DNA from: DASWTL01 sp035575925
GTDB taxonomy: Bacteria > Bacteroidota > Bacteroidia > Sphingobacteriales > Sphingobacteriaceae
Assembly (NCBI GenBank): GCA_035575925.1
Contig: DATLXK010000058.1
Span: forward strand, 78,105-142,104
Length of the DNA stretch: 64,000 nucleotides
Direction of reading: 5' to 3'
The notes under the pieces were generated by a model. That model searched no databases. It was not told the DNA's origin and saw nothing but the letters and a program-made list of their open reading frames with translations. The translations under genes were made by a program, and so were the position numbers. Within the stretch, counting starts at the first letter, position 1. Every line of letters begins with the position of its first letter. Shown piece after piece: positions 33,405 through 42,609 of this stretch.

Positions 33405-33460
33405 TTAAGTATCTGTACAGCGATAACTTTTGCAGAAATGACGCTAACGCGGAATTATAA

Positions 33461-34510
33461 TTAAATAATCAGCATAGCATCTCCGTAACTAAAAAAGCGA
33501 TATTTTTCTTTAATAGCCACTTCATAGGCATTCATAACATGTTCGTAACCTCCAAAAGCAGCAACCATCATTAACAAAGTTGATTCTGGAGTGTGAAAAT
33601 TAGTAACCATACTATTTGCTATACTGAATTCGTATGGTGGGAATATGAATTTACTGGTCCAGTCATTGGCTTGTTTTAAAATCCGTCCTGCAGAAACGGC
33701 AGATTCTACAGCTCTCATGCTGGTTGTTCCCACAGCACAGACCTTCTGTTTATTTTCTATAGCTTTATTAACAATTTTTACAGCTTTCTGCTCGATAATA
33801 AATTGCTCGGAATCCATTTTATGCTTGGTAAGATCTTCAACTTCTACAGCCCTGAAAGTTCCCAGGCCCACATGCAAAGTAACTTCAGCAAATTCAACAC
33901 CTTTTAATTCCAGGCGTTTCATTAATTCCCGGCTAAAATGTAAACCCGCAGTTGGAGCAGCAACAGCGCCTTCGTTTTTAGCAAAAACGGTTTGGTAACG
34001 GTCTTTATCTTCTGGTGTAGCCTTTCTTTTAATGTATTTTGGAAGCGGTGTTTCTCCCAATATCTCAATATTCCTACGAAACTCCTCATTGGTGCCATCA
34101 AAAAGAAAACGAATGGTTCTTCCGCGAGATGTAGTATTATCAACAACTTCGGCTACAAGTAAATCGTCCTCGCCAAAATATAATTTATTTCCTACTCTTA
34201 TTTTTCTGGCCGGATCTACCAAAACATCCCACAGACGTAATTCTTTATTTAATTCCCTCAGTAAAAAAACTTCAATAGTGGCACCGGTCTTTTCTTTATT
34301 TCCATATAACCGTGCAGGAAATACACGGGTATTATTTAAAATCATTACATCCTTCTCATCAAAATATCCAAGTAAATCTTTAAATATTTTATGCTCAATA
34401 GCTCCGGTTTTTTTATTTAGAACCATTAAACGGGCTTCATCACGTATAGGTGACGGCTCATGTGCTATCAGAGAATCTGGTAAGTTGAATTTAAATTGGG
34501 ATAATTTCAT
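33461..34510 (-). CDS. queA: S-adenosylmethionine:tRNA ribosyltransferase-isomerase
   Basis: Makes epoxyqueuosine in tRNA by adding the ribosyl moiety of SAM. 349 aa, normal length. Family signatures: SLIAHEPSPIRDEARLMV at the N terminus, NNTRVFPARLYG, LGETPLPKYIKR, AAPTAGLHFS, and THVGLGTFR-like LHVGLGTFRAVEVEDL. It begins with ATG at 34510; ispD follows 57 nt downstream. A TAAATTTG box lies upstream near 34537 on the minus strand. Confidence 0.96.
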   Translation of the reverse strand: MKLSQFKFNLPDSLIAHEPSPIRDEARLMVLNKKTGAIEHKIFKDLLGYFDEKDVMILNNTRVFPARLYGNKEKTGATIEVFLLRELNKELRLWDVLVDPARKIRVGNKLYFGEDDLLVAEVVDNTTSRGRTIRFLFDGTNEEFRRNIEILGETPLPKYIKRKATPEDKDRYQTVFAKNEGAVAAPTAGLHFSRELMKRLELKGVEFAEVTLHVGLGTFRAVEVEDLTKHKMDSEQFIIEQKAVKIVNKAIENKQKVCAVGTTSMRAVESAVSAGRILKQANDWTSKFIFPPYEFSIANSMVTNFHTPESTLLMMVAAFGGYEHVMNAYEVAIKEKYRFFSYGDAMLII

Positions 34511-34664
34511 TATAATACGTGGATTTCAGGGCGCAAATTTAAGAAATAATTTTAACCTTTTGTTTATGTAGTGTTAGGGTTAGTGGTGTAATTTTTTTAC
34601 TTCTGAGCAACGTATATTTATAACGATGTAACCTTTTGGAATTTACAGGGTCAAACGAACTGAA

Positions 34665-35912
34665 ATGATCGTCTTAAAACTGATATTAGAGAGCTTTAAT
34701 TTTGCTTTTCAGGCTCTTAGGGAGAATAAGCTTCGTACTGTTCTTTCTCTTTTAGGTATTACCATAGGCATAATGACCATTATTGGCGTTTTTTCAGCTG
34801 TGGATACTCTTCGCAATAATCTTCAAAGCAGCGTAGACAAGCTGGGCAGTAATACGATATATATTCACAAATGGCCATGGGGCGGTGGGGGCGATTACCC
34901 GTGGTGGAAATACATGAACAGGCCGGTTGCGGGAATTAAGGATTATGAAAAATTAACCAATAGAATGCAGGGTGCTGAAGGGATTTCCTTTGAAGCATCC
35001 ATGGGCAATCGAACGTTAAAATATAAAAGCCAAAGCATTGAAGGGGCACAAATTACAGCAGCATCTCATGATTATTATAAAACCTGGCAATTTGATCTTA
35101 CAGATGGAAGATACTTTACGGAAGCTGAATCCAATGGAGGCAGTTCCATTGCAATTATAGGTTCAACCATATCTGAGGGATTATTTCCAAATGAAAACCC
35201 TATTGGAAAAAACATCACTGCATTGGGGCGAAAAATAACGGTAGTAGGGGTATTTAAGGAAGAAGGTGAAGATATGTTGGGAATATCTTCAGATAAAATA
35301 ATTTTGATACCGTTAAGTTTTGCCAGAGGCGTTATAGATATCAAAAGTGATCGGTATGATCCTCAAATTACAGTAAAAGGCAAAGAAAATGTTTCAGTTG
35401 CTGAGCTGGAAAGTGAATTGAGAGGCCTTATGAGATCAATAAGAAGAATCAGTCCGCGTGATGATGATAATTTTTCTTTGAATAAAACCACTATTATTAC
35501 TGCTCAATTAGATCAGCTTTTCAGAATAGTTAATTTTGCCGGGGCTTTTATTGGCGGCTTTTCCATTTTGGTTGGCGGCTTCGGAATTGCTAATATTATG
35601 TTCGTATCTGTTAAAGAGCGTACCAATATTATAGGTATACAAAAATCCCTTGGAGCAAAAAATTACTTTATTATGCTTCAGTTCCTTATAGAAGCCATTT
35701 TACTTTGTCTTATGGGAGGTATAATAGGGCTTGGGATAGTTTATCTGCTTGCATTTATCCTTAAAACGTTTGCAGATCTGGCAATAGTGGTAGATCTGGA
35801 CAAAGTGATCCTTACCATTATACTCTCGTCAGCAATTGGATTAATTTCTGGTTTTATTCCTGCATTCATGGCTTCGCGTCTTGATCCGGTTGAAGCAATA
35901 AGAAGCAAATAA
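34665..35912 (+). CDS. ABC transporter permease, MacB/FtsX family
   Basis: 415-aa permease with the MacB layout: a first helix (NKLRTVLSLLGITIGIMTIIG), a large periplasmic domain (~210 residues), then three C-terminal helices (AGAFIGGFSILVGGFGIANIMF; FLIEAILLCLMGGIIGLGIVYLL; ILSSAIGLISGFIPAFMASRLDP). No ATPase or membrane-fusion protein is adjacent, so partners are elsewhere. Substrates of this family include macrolides, lipoproteins and toxins; none can be chosen. Ends 4 nt before the convergent kinase stop. Confidence 0.9.
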   Translation: MIVLKLILESFNFAFQALRENKLRTVLSLLGITIGIMTIIGVFSAVDTLRNNLQSSVDKLGSNTIYIHKWPWGGGGDYPWWKYMNRPVAGIKDYEKLTNRMQGAEGISFEASMGNRTLKYKSQSIEGAQITAASHDYYKTWQFDLTDGRYFTEAESNGGSSIAIIGSTISEGLFPNENPIGKNITALGRKITVVGVFKEEGEDMLGISSDKIILIPLSFARGVIDIKSDRYDPQITVKGKENVSVAELESELRGLMRSIRRISPRDDDNFSLNKTTIITAQLDQLFRIVNFAGAFIGGFSILVGGFGIANIMFVSVKERTNIIGIQKSLGAKNYFIMLQFLIEAILLCLMGGIIGLGIVYLLAFILKTFADLAIVVDLDKVILTIILSSAIGLISGFIPAFMASRLDPVEAIRSK

Positions 35913-35915
35913 CAT

Positions 35916-36890
35916 CTATAGCTTTTCTGCCTCGGCTAATAGTTGTTCCTTATTTATAGGCACTACACCAACATGTTCGCAAACCAACCCCCCCGCTATA
36001 TTTGCTATAGCAGCCGTTTTAAATGCATCGATTCCTGCACCCAAACAAACAGCAGTTGTAGCAATTACGGTATCACCTGCACCTGAAACATCGGCAATGT
36101 TCCGAATATGTGCCGGGATTAACTTATTTTCACCGTCAGAGCTCATGAAAACACCCCGCTCAGAAAGTGTAACCATTACATTCCGTATATTAAGCTGTTG
36201 CTGAAGCTGCTCAACTGCTTTTTCAACTTCGTGAATATTTGCAGCATCAATACTTAATTTCAATCCATCACTTAATTCCTGTAAGTTGGGTTTAAAAAGT
36301 GTGACATTATGATAGCTCATAAAGTTTCGCTTTTTAGGATCCACCACTGTTTTAATATTGTTTTGTTCTGCTAACAAAACAACCTGAGATATAAGCTCTT
36401 CAGTGATTATGCCTTTATCGTAATCTTCAAAAATCAGGGCATTAATATTATGCTGAGAAATGATATCACTGATCCGCATGGTTAAAGCTTGAGTGGTATC
36501 TGCACTGATATTTTGAATATTCTCTTCATCAACCCGCAGAATTTGCTGATTGTGACTAATGATACGTGTTTTTACTGTGGTTTGGCGCCCGTCAACCTGC
36601 AAAATACCTTCAGTAGAAAGATTTTGATCTTTTAGCAAATTTATGAAATGAGTACCTTCAATATCCATACCAATAACAGAACATAAATAAGGAGTAGCTC
36701 CTAAAGCCTTTACGTTTAGTGCTACATTTGCTGCTCCCCCGAGCCTGTTCTCCTTTTTGGTTACCGATACGATAGGAACAGGTGCTTCCGGTGATATCCG
36801 CTCCACCTTGCCCCACAAATAAGCATCTACCATCACGTCTCCAATGATCAGAATATTGAGTGAATTAAATTTATCAAAGATTCCGGTCAT
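35916..36890 (-). CDS. rfaE1: PfkB-family sugar kinase, RfaE1/HldE N-terminal type
   Basis: 324 aa. N-terminal DVMVDAYLWGKVERISPEAPVP and RLGGAANVALNVKALG, then VSGAGDTVIATTAVCLGAG, the PfkB catalytic/ATP motif, are those of D-glycero-beta-D-manno-heptose-7-phosphate kinases. The cytidylyl/adenylyl-transferase half of HldE is absent, so it is the kinase-only form; LPS inner-core heptose synthesis is the likely pathway. Starts at ATG 36890; aminotransferase gene lies upstream on the same strand. Confidence 0.88.
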   Translation of the reverse strand: MTGIFDKFNSLNILIIGDVMVDAYLWGKVERISPEAPVPIVSVTKKENRLGGAANVALNVKALGATPYLCSVIGMDIEGTHFINLLKDQNLSTEGILQVDGRQTTVKTRIISHNQQILRVDEENIQNISADTTQALTMRISDIISQHNINALIFEDYDKGIITEELISQVVLLAEQNNIKTVVDPKKRNFMSYHNVTLFKPNLQELSDGLKLSIDAANIHEVEKAVEQLQQQLNIRNVMVTLSERGVFMSSDGENKLIPAHIRNIADVSGAGDTVIATTAVCLGAGIDAFKTAAIANIAGGLVCEHVGVVPINKEQLLAEAEKL

Positions 36891-36951
36891 TTAGTTATAA
36901 TTTTAGTTTTTGCTTAACGGCAATGAGGCATATTTCAACCTCCAACTCCAG

Positions 36952-38148
36952 CTATTTCAATTTTCCCAACGCTGTTTTAATACGTTTCATAGCTTCTATT
37001 AATTTCTCATCAGCTGCTGCGTATGAAATGCGTATAGACTTTGGATCGCCAAAAGAATCGCCGCTCACTAATGCTATATGACCTTTATTTAAAAGATATA
37101 GCGCCAAGTCATCTGCATTTTTAATCATTTCACCTTCTTCTGTTTTTTTATCAAAGAAAGAGCTCACATCAGGAAAGAAATAAAATGCCCCGGCCGGCAG
37201 ATTTACCTTTAATCCCGGAATATCTTTTAAAAGTCCATACACTAAATCCCGGCGACGTAAAAAGACTTCTTTCATTTCTTTAACACTTTCCAATCCACCT
37301 TCATAAGCTGAAATACCTGCTCGCTGTGTTATTGAACAAGTACCGGAAGTGATCTGGCTTTGAAGTTTATCGCAAGCATCAGCAATTTCTTTATTGCTTG
37401 CAGAGTAACCTATCCTCCAACCGGTCATTGCGTATGCCTTTGATAAGCCGTTTATAATGATTACACGATCCTTAATACTTTGAAACTGGGCTATGGATTC
37501 ATGTTCATTAAGAAAGTTTATATGTTCGTAGATCTCGTCAGAAATAATGTAAATGCCCGGATGCTTTTCAAATACCTCTGCCAGAGCTGCAAGCTCACCA
37601 TGCGTGTAAACAGTTCCGGTAGGATTGTTAGGAGATGAAAACATAAAAAGCTTGCTTTTTGGAGTTATCGCAGCTTCTAATTCCTGAGGAGTAATTTTAA
37701 AATCACTTTCTATAGTGGTATCTATAAATACTGATTCCCCTTCGGCGAGTTTAACCAACTCGGAATATGAAACCCAATATGGAGTAGGGATAATCACCTC
37801 ATCGCCGGGATTGATCAGGCACATAATAACATTTGCCAAAGATTGCTTGGCTCCCGTAGATACTACGATCTGATCAAAATTAAAATCAAGATTGTTTTCG
37901 CGTTTTAGTTTGGATGAAACAGCCTTCCGTAATTCCGGATAACCGGCCACCGGTGTGTAATATGAATAGTTTTGATCAATAGCGTCCTTCGCAGCTTTCT
38001 TTACAAAATCAGGAGTATGGAAATCTGTTTCTCCCAAACTCAGGCTAATTACATCTACGCCCTTCGCTGCAAGTTCTCTTCCAAGCTTAGCCATTTTAAT
38101 TGTTGCCGACTCGCTCAGTTTGGTAATTCTATCTGATAAAATATTCAT
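36952..38148 (-). CDS. Class I/II aminotransferase, aspartate aminotransferase-like
   Basis: 398 aa. PLP-binding Lys is in GLSKAYAMTGWRIGY, with the SSPNNPTGTVY motif and GETDFHTPDFVK near the N terminus, typical of prokaryotic aspartate aminotransferases (class Ib). ATG at 38148 (MNILSDRI) is the start; the open frame before it (to 38169) begins with TTG and has no support. A TATATTTG box on the minus strand lies 18 nt upstream of the start. Confidence 0.92.
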   Translation of the reverse strand: MNILSDRITKLSESATIKMAKLGRELAAKGVDVISLSLGETDFHTPDFVKKAAKDAIDQNYSYYTPVAGYPELRKAVSSKLKRENNLDFNFDQIVVSTGAKQSLANVIMCLINPGDEVIIPTPYWVSYSELVKLAEGESVFIDTTIESDFKITPQELEAAITPKSKLFMFSSPNNPTGTVYTHGELAALAEVFEKHPGIYIISDEIYEHINFLNEHESIAQFQSIKDRVIIINGLSKAYAMTGWRIGYSASNKEIADACDKLQSQITSGTCSITQRAGISAYEGGLESVKEMKEVFLRRRDLVYGLLKDIPGLKVNLPAGAFYFFPDVSSFFDKKTEEGEMIKNADDLALYLLNKGHIALVSGDSFGDPKSIRISYAAADEKLIEAMKRIKTALGKLK

Positions 38149-38277
38149 TTTTTTGCTGATATTTTGCAAATATATAAAGCCAGCAGGAATTTAGTTAAAG
38201 ATTAATAAAGAATTACCGGTTTTGTGATATTTTCAAAACCCATAGGCATTTTCTTTAAATTTGTAATTTACTTAGCC

Positions 38278-39252
38278 TTGCAACCACAAAAAAAAATCAT
38301 TCTTATTTCTTTAATTACAGGCATTATTTTAATGCTGGCAAAGTTCGTTGCATATTTTGCCACATCTTCAAACGCCATCTTAACAGACGCTGCAGAAAGT
38401 ATTGTAAATGTACTGGCTAGTTCTTTTGCTTTTTATAGTATATATCTGGCTGCAATGCCGCGTGATAAAAATCATCCTTATGGCCACGGAAAGGTAGAGT
38501 TCTTTTCGGTTTTTGTAGAAGGTATATTAATTCTGATTGCCGGAATACTGATCGTGTTCAAATCTATTTACAATCTGTTTTTTCCTCATGAGATCCAGAC
38601 TTTATTAATTGGAACTATAATCATTGCGGTAACAGGGGCTATCAATTTTATATTAGGGTACTATTTAATAGAGCAAAGTCGCAAGTTAAATTCGCTCATT
38701 TTATACGCAGATGGCAAACACCTGCAAACTGATGCATATTCCAGCGTCGGATTAGTTGCCGGCCTGCTTCTTATATATTTTACAGGCATACATTACCTGG
38801 ATAGTATTTTATCTATTTTACTTGGTCTGTATATTATTTACAATGGCTATAAATTGTTCAGAAAGTCTATTGGTGGGCTCATGGACGAGTCGGATTTTGT
38901 GGTTGTTAAAGAAGTAATAGATATTTTAAATCATAATCGTAAAGAAGCATGGATTGATGTTCATAATCTTCGTACCCAGCGGTATGGGAACGAACTTCAC
39001 ATTGATTGTCATCTTACATTACCTTATTATTTTGACCTGGTTAAAGTGCATGAAGAGGTGTCGGAGGTGGATGCATTAATTAATAATAAAGTCCGTGTTA
39101 AAACCGAGTTGTTTATTCATTCAGATCCATGCTTGCCCCAATGCTGTCATTATTGCCGGATGGCTGACTGCCCGGTTAGAAGTGAGGCAAAACTTAAAGA
39201 CATTACGTGGACTATGGATAATATCACTCAAAACAAAAAGCATTTTCAATGA
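38278..39252 (+). CDS. Cation diffusion facilitator family transporter
   Basis: About 324 aa inner-membrane metal/proton antiporter. Six helices, with the CDF signature SNAILTDAAESIVNVL and HPYGHGKVEFFSV, and the second site ADGKHLQTDAYSSVG, metal-ligand residues for Zn/Fe/Co. The C-terminal cytosolic domain is followed by a CLPQCCHYCRMADCP cysteine-rich tail that could bind metal. Start is uncertain: TTG at 38278 precedes the conserved KKIILISLITG; GTG at 38224 would add 18 hydrophobic residues. Its stop overlaps the NUDIX start (ATGA). Confidence 0.87.
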   Translation: MQPQKKIILISLITGIILMLAKFVAYFATSSNAILTDAAESIVNVLASSFAFYSIYLAAMPRDKNHPYGHGKVEFFSVFVEGILILIAGILIVFKSIYNLFFPHEIQTLLIGTIIIAVTGAINFILGYYLIEQSRKLNSLILYADGKHLQTDAYSSVGLVAGLLLIYFTGIHYLDSILSILLGLYIIYNGYKLFRKSIGGLMDESDFVVVKEVIDILNHNRKEAWIDVHNLRTQRYGNELHIDCHLTLPYYFDLVKVHEEVSEVDALINNKVRVKTELFIHSDPCLPQCCHYCRMADCPVRSEAKLKDITWTMDNITQNKKHFQ

Positions 39253-39704
39253 TGTATCCATTCAATGTAAGAGTCTACGGGCTATTGATTAATGATAAAA
39301 GACAGATACTATTAAGTGATGAAGAAGAGCACGGTATGAGGTTCATTAAGTTTCCAGGCGGCGGATTAGAATTTGGCGAAGGGTTGCTTGATGGGTTAAA
39401 ACGTGAATTTAGTGAAGAGTGCAATGTCGAAATAGAAGTTCTAGAGCATTTTTACACTACGGATTTTTTTGTAAAATCTGCCTTTGATGATAGCCAGGTA
39501 ATTAGCATTTACTATTATGTTAAACCCAAAACAGAACTTTTATTGAATTTTAAAAAACTATTGTTTGATTTTGATAGTCAGGCAGAGTTGCTTCAGGCGT
39601 TCAGATGGAAAAGTATTGACGAACTGGATGAAAATGATGTAACCTTCCCGGCAGACAAACGGGTAGTGGCACTTTTAAAAAGGACCTGGATTGCTAATAG
39701 TTAA
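39249..39704 (+). CDS. NUDIX hydrolase
   Basis: 151 aa. The Nudix box is complete: GGGLEFGEGLLDGLKREFSEEC (G-x5-E-x7-RE-x2-EE). Hydrolyses a nucleoside-diphosphate-linked compound; the substrate is not predictable. Overlaps the CDF stop by 4 nt, so the two are translationally coupled. An ATG one codon later is equally possible. It runs 11 nt into the 3' end of the convergent LtaS-like gene. Confidence 0.9.
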   Translation: MMYPFNVRVYGLLINDKRQILLSDEEEHGMRFIKFPGGGLEFGEGLLDGLKREFSEECNVEIEVLEHFYTTDFFVKSAFDDSQVISIYYYVKPKTELLLNFKKLLFDFDSQAELLQAFRWKSIDELDENDVTFPADKRVVALLKRTWIANS

Positions 39705-41547
39705 TATATTGTTGAAAAACTGATTGCATGTAAGCTTTTCCCATATTTACCAGAGAATCATTCTTTGAATAATTTTCTTTTCGCCGGTAAATAACATGTT
39801 TACCTACGTTATCAAATGAAGTACTTTGTTCAGGAGTAACTATTCCAAAGCCATTATCCCAGTTAAAAAATGCAAATTCTTTTGAAGTATTTAACAGGTT
39901 CTGGCCCCATTTGTATTTTTCTGATGAAATATTCAGCTGCGATAACAACGTTGTAGCAATATCCGTCTGACTGCCTATTTTGTTTAATTTTTTACCGCGA
40001 AATTCTTCTTTAATTACATTGCCAAAAAAAATCAGGGGTATGCGGTATCTGCCTGGATTAAAACTTTCATATTTGTTACCAGGCAGTCTGTGACCATGAT
40101 CGGCAACTATTATAAACAATGTATTGTTATACCATGGTGTTTGTTTGGCTTTTTCTATATAATTGTGCAGGACCGAATCTGTATAAAAAGCAGTGCTTCT
40201 GAATTTATTTTCTACTGCCGGGCCCGGATAATGTGGATTACCGGGAAGTTCAAATGGTTCATGATTGGATAAAGTAAGCAGTGTAGAAAAAAAGGGTTGC
40301 TGATGCTTCGACAGGTCGGTTAACTGTCGCTTAAAAACAATGTGATCATGCGTGCCCCATTTAGAGTTTTTGTCAGCGGCTTTAAATGAATTTTGATCTA
40401 CCAGGTTATCAAATCCATGGCTTAATATATAAGATTTCATATTGGAGAATTCGCTTTCCCCTCCATAGAAAAATGATGTATAATATCCTGTCTGCTGTAA
40501 ATCTGCCGCTATTGCCGGCAGTTTTTCATGTTTATTGTTTTCTTTTACGATACTTCTGATAGCTTGTGAAGGGAATCCGCTAAGTATGGCTGTAAGTCCC
40601 TTGTCGGTTCTGTCGCCCGACGCATATATATTAGTAAAAAGTACGCCAGAGCGTACTAATTTATCTATTCCTGGTGTTATACCTTTTTCGCCTCCCAAAC
40701 TTTCAATAATATCTGCAGTGAAGCTTTCAAGTATGATGAGCACGACATTTGGTCGCTGTGTAGTTAATAAAAAGATAGACTTTTCACCTTTACCGGCATA
40801 AAGCTGATGCACTAGTGCGTTTGCTTTATGTTGGGGAAAATACTTATAAGGGTTATCACCGGCAGACTTCTTAAGCCAATCATGTAACAGGTTCCAATGT
40901 GTGTTTACTGCCGCATGGTTTAATATGGGCTTGTTAGAAAAATAAGCCATACTCGGATTTATTGGGGCGAGCTGCCATCCGCCGCGTATAATAAGTCCGG
41001 CCATGGTAATAAACAATAATGCAGACAGCACCTTCACCCATAATGTCATCATCACATCCGGCAGTGTAAACTGAATTATTCTTTTTGAAAGCCAGATACC
41101 AATAAAAATCATTAAAACAGCGATTAAAACCGACAAAAACAGCGGGGAGGAAGCAGCGGATGCAAATGCTTCGTTTGGGGAACTGAAAGCTAATTGAAAT
41201 GCCCTGTAATTTACTTTAGATCCCCATTCGCGGTAAATATTTAAATTGATTACACTAATTAATGTAATTAGCGAAATTGTAATATAAACATAGGCTCGTG
41301 GAACGCTGGTTGATAGCTTTAGCCTCGGAAAAAGCCATAATACAATATAAATAAGCAGTGGAATTGCTGAAATATATACGGCAGTTGAAAAATCCAGTCT
41401 GAGCCCGTTTACATACGTGGAAACCACCTCGTGTGGACTGACTGCTAATTTATCAGAAAAAAATATAAGAAATATCGAACGATCGATAAAGAAGAAGATC
41501 AGCCAAAAGCAGACAAACCGTAATAATACCTGCAAGGTTTTTAGCAT
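39694..41547 (-). CDS. LTA synthase-like sulfatase-fold membrane protein
   Basis: 617 aa. Five N-terminal membrane helices followed by a large extracytoplasmic sulfatase-fold domain with PNVVLIILESFTADIIES (metal site, with Thr as the likely nucleophile in ASGDRTDKGLTAIL), and IIVADHGHRLPGN. Relatives transfer phosphoglycerol or phosphoethanolamine to glycolipids or polymers; Bacteroidota have no lipoteichoic acid, so the acceptor differs. ATG at 41547; a TTG two codons earlier is not needed. A TATGTTTG box lies 3 nt upstream of the ATG. Confidence 0.9.
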   Translation of the reverse strand: MLKTLQVLLRFVCFWLIFFFIDRSIFLIFFSDKLAVSPHEVVSTYVNGLRLDFSTAVYISAIPLLIYIVLWLFPRLKLSTSVPRAYVYITISLITLISVINLNIYREWGSKVNYRAFQLAFSSPNEAFASAASSPLFLSVLIAVLMIFIGIWLSKRIIQFTLPDVMMTLWVKVLSALLFITMAGLIIRGGWQLAPINPSMAYFSNKPILNHAAVNTHWNLLHDWLKKSAGDNPYKYFPQHKANALVHQLYAGKGEKSIFLLTTQRPNVVLIILESFTADIIESLGGEKGITPGIDKLVRSGVLFTNIYASGDRTDKGLTAILSGFPSQAIRSIVKENNKHEKLPAIAADLQQTGYYTSFFYGGESEFSNMKSYILSHGFDNLVDQNSFKAADKNSKWGTHDHIVFKRQLTDLSKHQQPFFSTLLTLSNHEPFELPGNPHYPGPAVENKFRSTAFYTDSVLHNYIEKAKQTPWYNNTLFIIVADHGHRLPGNKYESFNPGRYRIPLIFFGNVIKEEFRGKKLNKIGSQTDIATTLLSQLNISSEKYKWGQNLLNTSKEFAFFNWDNGFGIVTPEQSTSFDNVGKHVIYRRKENYSKNDSLVNMGKAYMQSVFQQYINY

Positions 41548-41550
41548 GAA

Positions 41551-41558
41551 CAAACATA
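41551..41558 (-). promoter_or_regulatory. -7 promoter box abutting the LtaS-like start codon
   Basis: TATGTTTG on the minus strand, 3 nt from ATG at 41547, with TTTT 19 nt upstream as a degenerate -33 element. Confidence 0.5.
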
Positions 41559-41747
41559 TCGAAAACTTAATGATGTTAAAAAACGAATAGCATTAAATTC
41601 TATGGTTGTTGGCTAGGTTCACAAACCTGATGATATATAAAAAATAACCACCGGGTTACTGGAATACGACGCTGAAATTTCTTTGAAAAAGTCCGGAATT
41701 TTAATAATTATTTATCTATCAGGCAGTTATCTTTTTTTAATTATTTT

Positions 41748-41773
41748 AAATATCCCCTTTTGAGGGGATATTT
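41748..41773. other. Stem-loop upstream of the PorV-like gene
   Basis: AAATATCCCC (41748-41757) / GGGGATATTT (41764-41773) with loop TTTTGA, followed by ATTTTGA. It lies 44 nt before the PorV-like start in the gap between divergent genes. It could be a terminator or a leader structure. Confidence 0.5.
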
Positions 41774-41817
41774 ATTTTGAAAAAATTGCTATAGGTTTAA
41801 ATAGATAAAGTTAAATC

Positions 41818-42609
41818 ATGAAGCTAATCTGGAGCATATTTATCATTTGTAGTTTTTCTGCCTCGGGTCAGGTAAATCCTGGCGCCAGATTAACAGCATT
41901 AGGATCCTCGGGTGTAGCTCTACAGGATTACTGGTCGTCACAGAGTAATGAGGCAGGTCTTACTGAGGTGAACACCATAGTAGCCGCCATTAATTTTCAG
42001 CAGCAAGTTATTGATCAGGATATTAGCACACAGTCGGCTCTTATTATATATCCTGCGTTAAAGTATGTATTTGCATTAACTTTTAGCAGGTATGGTTTCT
42101 CTGCATATAATGAGCAGCTTGTTTCCCTGGCAGCTTCAAGAAGGTGGGGGCAGATATCTTTAGGCTTAGGATTCAATTATCATCAGCTTAAAATCCAAAA
42201 CTACGGCTCTTCAGATGCGGTATCGGTTGATATTGGGTTTCAATACAAACTCAATAAAGATATTACCCTGGGAGCGCATGTTACTAACCCTGCCAGGAGT
42301 GGATATAATAATGAAGTTGGAGCTTCAGTACCTGTGAGTATAGATTTTGGGGGAACATACAGGGTCAGCAATAGCGTGTTGCTAACTTCAGAAATTCAAA
42401 AAACGCTTAACTCAACAACCTCATTAAAATTTGGCACAGAGTATAAAATTATTGAATGGCTGGCTTTGCGTGGTGGAATATCTTCAAATCCCGTGCGTCA
42501 ATATTTTGGATTCGGTATCAGCCATCAAAAATTTCGATTTGATGCTGCAACTTATTCGCAGAGTTATTTAGGATTTGTACCTCAAATTGGATTAAGCTAT
42601 GAGTTTTAA
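41818..42609 (+). CDS. PorV/PorQ-like outer-membrane beta-barrel protein
   Basis: 263 aa. Signal peptide (to SASGQ), then NPGARLTALGSSGVALQDYWSS, the start pattern of PorV/PorQ-type proteins, and about 12-14 amphipathic strands ending in VPQIGLSYEF. True PorV is ~400 aa and belongs to the type IX secretion system; this shorter relative has a different partner. Its 3' end overlaps the HhH barrel gene by 11 nt, so the two are probably made together. Confidence 0.8.
   Translation: MKLIWSIFIICSFSASGQVNPGARLTALGSSGVALQDYWSSQSNEAGLTEVNTIVAAINFQQQVIDQDISTQSALIIYPALKYVFALTFSRYGFSAYNEQLVSLAASRRWGQISLGLGFNYHQLKIQNYGSSDAVSVDIGFQYKLNKDITLGAHVTNPARSGYNNEVGASVPVSIDFGGTYRVSNSVLLTSEIQKTLNSTTSLKFGTEYKIIEWLALRGGISSNPVRQYFGFGISHQKFRFDAATYSQSYLGFVPQIGLSYEF

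Noticed and set aside
34032..34571. Plus-strand ORF of 179 codons opposite queA
   Set aside because: Shadow of queA, low-complexity, with no recognisable domain.
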